A stretch of 36,048 bases of DNA from an uncultured Pelagibacteraceae bacterium (GTDB lineage: Bacteria; Pseudomonadota; Alphaproteobacteria; Pelagibacterales; Pelagibacteraceae), in the NCBI GenBank assembly GCA_902629215.1, contig CACOQC010000010.1, forward strand, positions 1-36,048, given 5' to 3'. The position numbers and the translations under genes were made by a program. The notes under the pieces were generated by a model. The model had not been told where the DNA came from, did not search any database, and was given only the letters and a program-made list of their open reading frames with translations. The first letter of the stretch is position 1; each line of letters starts with the position of its first letter. Positions 32,286-36,048 of this stretch are shown one piece after another.

Positions 32286-32316
32286 AACTAGAGCAAGACC
32301 AGAGCATAGAGAGATA
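32286..32316. repeat. 31-nt motif, copy 2
   Basis: The stretch beginning ACTAGAGCAAGACCAGAG and ending AGATAA aligns to 31601-31631 without gaps. Both copies are preceded at short distance by TTTAATTA. This copy is 74 nt before tRNA-Leu. Confidence 0.6.
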
Positions 32317-32342
32317 AAATAAAAAAATTTTACTTATTCCTC

Positions 32343-32371
32343 TTGTTCAATTATAAATATTGGCATACACA
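32343..32371 (+). promoter_or_regulatory. Possible promoter of tRNA-Leu/nadK
   Basis: TTGTTC (32343-32348) is followed by TACACA (32366-32371) after 17 nt, or CATACA after 15 nt, about 20-25 nt upstream of the tRNA 5' end. The hexamers are weak matches but the position suits a tRNA promoter. Confidence 0.35.
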
Positions 32372-32389
32372 CTCATGAAATTCATTAAT

Positions 32390-32475
32390 GCCCTCGTGGT
32401 GAAATTGGTAGACACAAAGGACTTAAAATCCTTGCCGCTTGCGGAGTGCCAGTTCGAGTCTGGCCGAGGGCACCA
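32390..32475 (+). tRNA. tRNA-Leu (anticodon UAA)
   Basis: An 86-nt tRNA with encoded CCA (32473-32475). The acceptor stem GCCCTCG (32390-32396) pairs with CGAGGGC (32465-32471). The anticodon stem AAGGA/TCCTT encloses the loop CTTAAAA, giving anticodon TAA, read as leucine UUA/UUG. The long variable arm (GCCGCTTGCGG) is typical of class II tRNAs, and the T-arm has GTTCGAGTC. The nadK start codon follows its 3' end by only 5 nt. Confidence 0.97.
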
Positions 32476-32480
32476 TTAAG

Positions 32481-33251
32481 ATGAGTAAGATCCAAATTAT
32501 CTCTGATAAGAACAGTAGATCATTAAATATAAAAAAATCATTAATTAAAATATTAAAAAGAAATGAAATAAAAAAACCTAATCTAATAATTGTTATTGGT
32601 GGCGATGGTTTTATGCTTCAAACATTAAAAAAGAACAGAAATTCAAAAAAATCTTTTTATGGAATAAATTCAGGAAACTACGGTTTTTTAATGAATAAAT
32701 ACTCATCAAAAAATTTAATTAAAAATTTATCGAAAGCTAAAATGATTTCTATTTCACCATTAGAAATGACTGTTAGTAACAAAAGTAATCAAAGCAAAAA
32801 ACATATTGCTATTAATGAAGTATCAATTTTACGACAAAGCCGTCAAGCAGCTTCGTTATCAATAGATTATGGATCTAAAAAAATAATTAAAAATTTAGTT
32901 TCTGATGGTGTTTTAGTTTCTACACCTGCTGGCAGTACTGCTTATAATTTATCTGTGCATGGACCAATTTTGGGTCTCAATTCAAAAAAGTTGTCAATTT
33001 CACCAATCAGTGCTTTTAGGCCACGAAGATGGAAAGGCAAAATAATAAGCGATAAATCTAAAATAACTATTAAAAATCTAAATACTAAAAAAAGACCTAT
33101 AAGTGCAGTGGCTGATAATATTGAAGTGAGAAATGCAAAAAAAATAATAATTAAAACAAATAAGAATATTAAATTTAACCTTTTGTATGACAAAAATAGA
33201 AGTTTACAAAAAAAAATTAAATTAGAACAAATAAGAAAAGAAATAAATTAA
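32481..33251 (+). CDS. nadK: NAD kinase
   Basis: A 256-residue enzyme that phosphorylates NAD to NADP. The diagnostic GGDGFML is at 40-46, with INEVSILR (about 111-118) and the substrate-binding SDGVLVSTPAGSTAYNLS region (about 144-161) typical of the family. I place the start at the ATG 32481; a longer frame would begin inside tRNA-Leu at 32439 and is rejected. The best Shine-Dalgarno-like sequence, GAGGG at 32466-32470, is part of the tRNA acceptor stem, so tRNA processing and nadK translation may interfere. Confidence 0.95.
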   Translation: MSKIQIISDKNSRSLNIKKSLIKILKRNEIKKPNLIIVIGGDGFMLQTLKKNRNSKKSFYGINSGNYGFLMNKYSSKNLIKNLSKAKMISISPLEMTVSNKSNQSKKHIAINEVSILRQSRQAASLSIDYGSKKIIKNLVSDGVLVSTPAGSTAYNLSVHGPILGLNSKKLSISPISAFRPRRWKGKIISDKSKITIKNLNTKKRPISAVADNIEVRNAKKIIIKTNKNIKFNLLYDKNRSLQKKIKLEQIRKEIN

Positions 33252-33259
33252 AAGAAAAA

Positions 33260-34012
33260 TTAAATTGGTTTAAATATAAAATTATTAAACTGTTTTATAT
33301 TTTCTATATTTTCCAAAGGTGTTAATTCTTTATTTTTCAAACAAAATACACGATAACCCAAAGAACAGATATACGAGATAGAATTATTTAAATCATTTTT
33401 TGAATGTTTCTCTTCTATTTCAATCATCAAATTAGGTTTGAAGTTTTTTATCAATTTTTTTGAACCATTTACAACTTCTATTTCGTGACCTTCAACATCA
33501 ATCTTTATAAAAGATATCTTGTTTTTAAAATTAAATTCATCTAGTTTTTTACAACAAATTTCAAATTCATCATAATTATCAAAAATATTTTTTTCATGAA
33601 TTGTAGCTAAACCCATTTTATAATATTCTTCATAATTAGATTTATCTAAATTAGAGTCTCTTATTGGAATTCTTAGTAATTTTTTTTCTTCTTTTTCAGA
33701 AATAGCATAATTATAAAGATTAATATTATTTATAATTTTTGGTAAATATTTTTGTAATTCATTAAAGATTACGGGGTTAGGTTCGAAAGAGTGCACTGTC
33801 TTGCTGTGTTTTGACATTTCATAAGAATGCACTCCTCTATAAACTCCAATATCAATGCTATCTGTGTCATTATCAATTAGCTGATTTATAATAAATATTT
33901 CAGGTTCATCTAACTTTTTAATAGCTCTTTCTATTCTTTTTTTGAATTGATATTTTTTAGGTATCAAACTTTTTAAATAGTATTCTATCTTTTTATTAAA
34001 TTTTATTCTCAA
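33260..34012 (-). CDS. FkbM family methyltransferase
   Basis: A 250-residue class I methyltransferase of the FkbM type. DSIDIGVYRGVHSYEM (about 50-65) is the SAM-binding motif I and HSFEPNPVIFNELQKYL (about 74-90) follows. The family signature SFIKIDVEGHEIEVVNGSKKLI is at about 163-184, and IEIEEKHSKND precedes the C-terminus. FkbM enzymes O-methylate sugars or small molecules. Starting at a TTG immediately after the stop of the upstream peptidase gene, it lies in the same frame, separated from it by one TAA codon. The substrate is unknown; a surface-glycan role is possible. Confidence 0.85.
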   Translation of the reverse strand: MRIKFNKKIEYYLKSLIPKKYQFKKRIERAIKKLDEPEIFIINQLIDNDTDSIDIGVYRGVHSYEMSKHSKTVHSFEPNPVIFNELQKYLPKIINNINLYNYAISEKEEKKLLRIPIRDSNLDKSNYEEYYKMGLATIHEKNIFDNYDEFEICCKKLDEFNFKNKISFIKIDVEGHEIEVVNGSKKLIKNFKPNLMIEIEEKHSKNDLNNSISYICSLGYRVFCLKNKELTPLENIENIKQFNNFIFKPI

Positions 34013-34819
34013 TTAATTTTCCAATACACTCATAGGATCAAGTCTTGTTTGGAACCAGTTAACTCTAAAATCTAAATGAGGTCCTGTCGATCTACCTGTT
34101 GATCCAACAGTTCCAATTATATCTCCTTGTAGAATTTCATCACCAACTTTGACATTTAAACTTTCTAAATGAGAATAAATAGTTGATATCCCATGACCAT
34201 GATCCATGATAACAGTCCCACCTGTATAATAAAGATCATCTTCAGCCATTGTAACGATACCAGTTGCTGATGATTTTATTTTGGTTCCTTTTTTAGCAGC
34301 AATATCAATTCCATAATGAGGCCATTTGGGTTTACCATTTAATATTCTTTGACTTCCATAAACACCACTTATGATACCCTCTACAGGCATAATGAACTGA
34401 TTTTTAAAAAAAGGTAAATCAGAGTTTATTGCTCTTGCTTCTCCAATTTTATTATTTTCTTCTCTAATTCTTTTGTAAACAGACTCTGGAGGAGTAACTT
34501 TACTTTCTTCTAAACCATCTATTCTTTGGATATTGTATTTTCTTTTAAGAACTTTCTTAATTATTTTTTCTTTTTTTTCATCTATAATTTTTGTGATTGT
34601 TACATCAAATTTTCGGTCTCGATCAATTCCAAAAACGAAATAACCATCTTTTGATACTTTAACATCTTTTTTATCTATAATAATTTTAGCTGAGGGATCA
34701 GTTATACCAATTATAAAATGTCCTTGTAAAAATTTGCCTTTAAATTCAATAGCATTAGATTGTGACGTTGCTAAAAGGATTATTAAAAAAAATAATCTAG
34801 TTATTATTTTGCAGTCCAT
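34013..34819 (-). CDS. M23 (LytM/VanZ-like) peptidase-family protein
   Basis: A 268-residue exported protein (signal peptide about 1-23) with the LytM fold at its C-terminus. Usual zinc ligands are HxxxD and the second His of HxH. Here H168-x-x-x-D172 is intact in PHYGIDIA. The second motif reads GPHLDF (H248-L-D250), so the third ligand His is replaced by Asp. The catalytic-type His in YSHLE (about 216-218) remains. It may be an active cell-wall endopeptidase with an altered site or an amidase activator. Its start overlaps the SDR gene end by 16 nt. Confidence 0.85.
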   Translation of the reverse strand: MDCKIITRLFFLIILLATSQSNAIEFKGKFLQGHFIIGITDPSAKIIIDKKDVKVSKDGYFVFGIDRDRKFDVTITKIIDEKKEKIIKKVLKRKYNIQRIDGLEESKVTPPESVYKRIREENNKIGEARAINSDLPFFKNQFIMPVEGIISGVYGSQRILNGKPKWPHYGIDIAAKKGTKIKSSATGIVTMAEDDLYYTGGTVIMDHGHGISTIYSHLESLNVKVGDEILQGDIIGTVGSTGRSTGPHLDFRVNWFQTRLDPMSVLEN

Positions 34820-35571
34820 CCACCATCAACCAATAATGAAGTTCCTGTAATCATAGATGCCGCATCAGATGCTAAAAATACGACTGCTGAAGATACTTCA
34901 GACAATTCAGCGAATCTTCCAAGAGGAATATTATTAAGTGTATCTTGCTTAAATTTTTTATTTTTTAAAAACTTTTTAGTCATTGGTGTTACTACAAAAG
35001 TAGGGCAGACAGTATTTACTCTAATGTTATATTTAGCTAAATCTAAAGACATACCTTTAGTTAATCCTTCTAATCCCCATTTAGTCATATTATAAACACT
35101 TCTAATGGGTCCACCTACATGCCCCATTTGTGAAGACATATTAACTATTGCTCCACCAATTTTTTTTCTATTTTTGGTTTTTATCATTTTAAGAGCACAC
35201 AATTGAGCAAGATTGAATGTAGCTATAGTGTTTATTTTAACTAAGTATTCCATATTTTTTGTTTTAACTTTTGTAAAATGTTCTGGGATATTGGTTCCTG
35301 CATTATTAACTAATATATCTATTTTAGGTTGTTTATTTATAATATCTTTTATTTCGTTATAATTCGTAATATCGCAGACATAAGATTTACATTTAGATTT
35401 AAGCTTTTTTATTTTTTTTGATACTTCATTCAAATCTTTTTGAGTTCTACTAATAATCACTAAATTAGCACCAGCTTCAGCTAGAGCAATCGCACAGGCT
35501 CTTCCAAGACCTTTTCCAGCACCTGTCACCACTGCTGTTTTATTTTTAAGATTATAATTTTTTAAATACAT
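34804..35571 (-). CDS. Short-chain dehydrogenase/reductase
   Basis: A 255-residue classical SDR. The dinucleotide-binding motif is TGAGKGLG (16-23), the structural motif NNAGT follows (about 88-92), and the catalytic triad is Ser in IVNMSSQMGH (about 143-152) with YNMTK (Tyr and Lys about 162-166). An ARTQ/SRTQ turn after strand 2 (IISRTQK) suggests NADP preference. The C-terminus FLASDAASMITGTSLLVDGGW is the usual family end. Substrate not deducible; FabG-like or sugar/alcohol oxidation are options. It overlaps TerC by 1 nt and the M23 gene by 16 nt. Confidence 0.92.
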   Translation of the reverse strand: MYLKNYNLKNKTAVVTGAGKGLGRACAIALAEAGANLVIISRTQKDLNEVSKKIKKLKSKCKSYVCDITNYNEIKDIINKQPKIDILVNNAGTNIPEHFTKVKTKNMEYLVKINTIATFNLAQLCALKMIKTKNRKKIGGAIVNMSSQMGHVGGPIRSVYNMTKWGLEGLTKGMSLDLAKYNIRVNTVCPTFVVTPMTKKFLKNKKFKQDTLNNIPLGRFAELSEVSSAVVFLASDAASMITGTSLLVDGGWTAK

Positions 35572-36048
35572 TATAAAAATAATATTTGAATATCTGTATA
35601 AATCAAATCAATAGCAACAACTAAAATTGCTAATAAACCAGCCCATGCAATCCATTTATATTTTTTTATCCAATTGGAAATTAAGGTTGCAGCAAAAGCC
35701 ATCAGCGCAATAGATAAAACTAGACCAAATATTAATAATCCATAATGATCACCAGCAGCCCCAGCTACACCTAAAACATTATCTAAACTCATTGTAAAGT
35801 CAGCTAATAAAATTGTCCAAATAGCTTTTAAAAAACTGGAATTATCTACTTTTATATCTTCTTGATTATCAGAACCTTTGATAACATCTGTGTAAAGTTT
35901 ATAAACAATATAAAGAAGAAGAATTCCTCCAAGTAGTCTTAGCCCAGTTATCTGAAGTAGATATGCTGTAAGTAAAGTCAAAATAATTCTTAAAACTACT
36001 GCTCCACCAATCCCAAAAAATATAATTTTTTTTCTTTGTTCTAAAGGG
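35571..36048 (-). CDS. TerC family integral membrane protein, 3' part
   Basis: The frame is open to the window edge, so the 5' end is missing; about 158 residues are visible. It matches TerC/YjbE-type proteins: an EQRKKIIFFGIGGAVVLRI segment at the edge, then LRLLGGILLLYIVYKLY, and the conserved ILLADFTMSLDNVLGVAGAAG core, where the Asp and Asn in a membrane helix are thought to bind metal. Four to five hydrophobic helices are visible. Members export manganese or protect against metals. The apparent Met at 35981 is an internal TTG (Leu), not the real start. The SDR gene starts in its last codon. Confidence 0.88.
   Translation of the reverse strand, partial: PLEQRKKIIFFGIGGAVVLRIILTLLTAYLLQITGLRLLGGILLLYIVYKLYTDVIKGSDNQEDIKVDNSSFLKAIWTILLADFTMSLDNVLGVAGAAGDHYGLLIFGLVLSIALMAFAATLISNWIKKYKWIAWAGLLAILVVAIDLIYTDIQILFL

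Noticed and set aside
31601-32316. CRISPR array
   Set aside because: Only two imperfect copies 685 nt apart, with genes between and no regular spacers.
32439-32480. Longer N-terminus for NAD kinase
   Set aside because: It would start inside tRNA-Leu and add residues absent from the family; ATG at 32481 begins directly at the conserved domain.

Overview
The window is a very AT-rich (about 30% G+C by eye), densely packed bacterial chromosome segment. Overlapping start/stop codons, tiny intergenic gaps and a single TPP riboswitch driving a sodium symporter point to a SAR11 / Candidatus Pelagibacter-type marine alphaproteobacterium. This is inferred from gene content and style; no marker gene such as rRNA is present. 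I see no insertion sequence, prophage, integrase or CRISPR array.

Layout. 1-2647: the 3' end of an electron-transfer-flavoprotein:ubiquinone oxidoreductase gene, then a leftward run of a DUF2237 protein, a 2OG-Fe(II) oxygenase and hisI. 2724-5238: folE, an AcuI-type acryloyl-CoA reductase and a LysR regulator. 5239-9982: a ferric iron ABC transporter. Its binding-protein gene has two Fur-type boxes on its promoter and is separated from the permease/ATPase genes by a small Cys-rich ORF, two hairpins with the same loop motif, and a peroxiredoxin. 9999-13782: azlCD, a secreted thioredoxin-like protein, a persulfide-dioxygenase-like hydrolase, a cupredoxin plus DUF4396 membrane protein pair, and a methyltransferase. 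13783-14680: a structured intergenic region, two small unknown genes and the TPP riboswitch. 14684-17866: the thiamin-precursor symporter (ThiV type) and a YadG/YadH-type ABC exporter. 17919-20952: isocitrate lyase, a 53-codon ORF, an operator-rich region and an XRE/DUF2083 (RamB/ScfR-type) regulator. 20962-25877: a small membrane protein, two GNAT-like proteins, then allantoinase, allantoicase and ureidoglycolate lyase facing an NCS1 permease. 26018-29549: a TPR protein, RseP, HU and an ammonium transporter. 29670-36048: Bcp peroxiredoxin, a glycosyltransferase-like protein, rhodanese, a secreted protein, tRNA-Leu(UAA) leading directly into nadK, an FkbM methyltransferase, an M23-family protein, an SDR and a truncated TerC-family gene.

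How the parts fit. The window is dominated by nutrient scavenging and one-electron/sulfur chemistry: Fur-type iron uptake, thiamin-precursor import under a TPP switch, allantoin nitrogen recovery giving urea and glyoxylate, ammonium import, and a glyoxylate-shunt enzyme with its probable short-chain-acid regulator. The most unusual signals are non-coding: the twin hairpins at 6573-6693, the multi-hairpin region at 13790-14037, the repeated TTTACAA half-sites at 19407-19510, a 31-nt motif occurring at 31601 and 32286, and a nadK gene whose only good ribosome binding site lies inside the tRNA upstream of it. Four small ORFs (49-59 codons) that fall below usual length cut-offs are also described.
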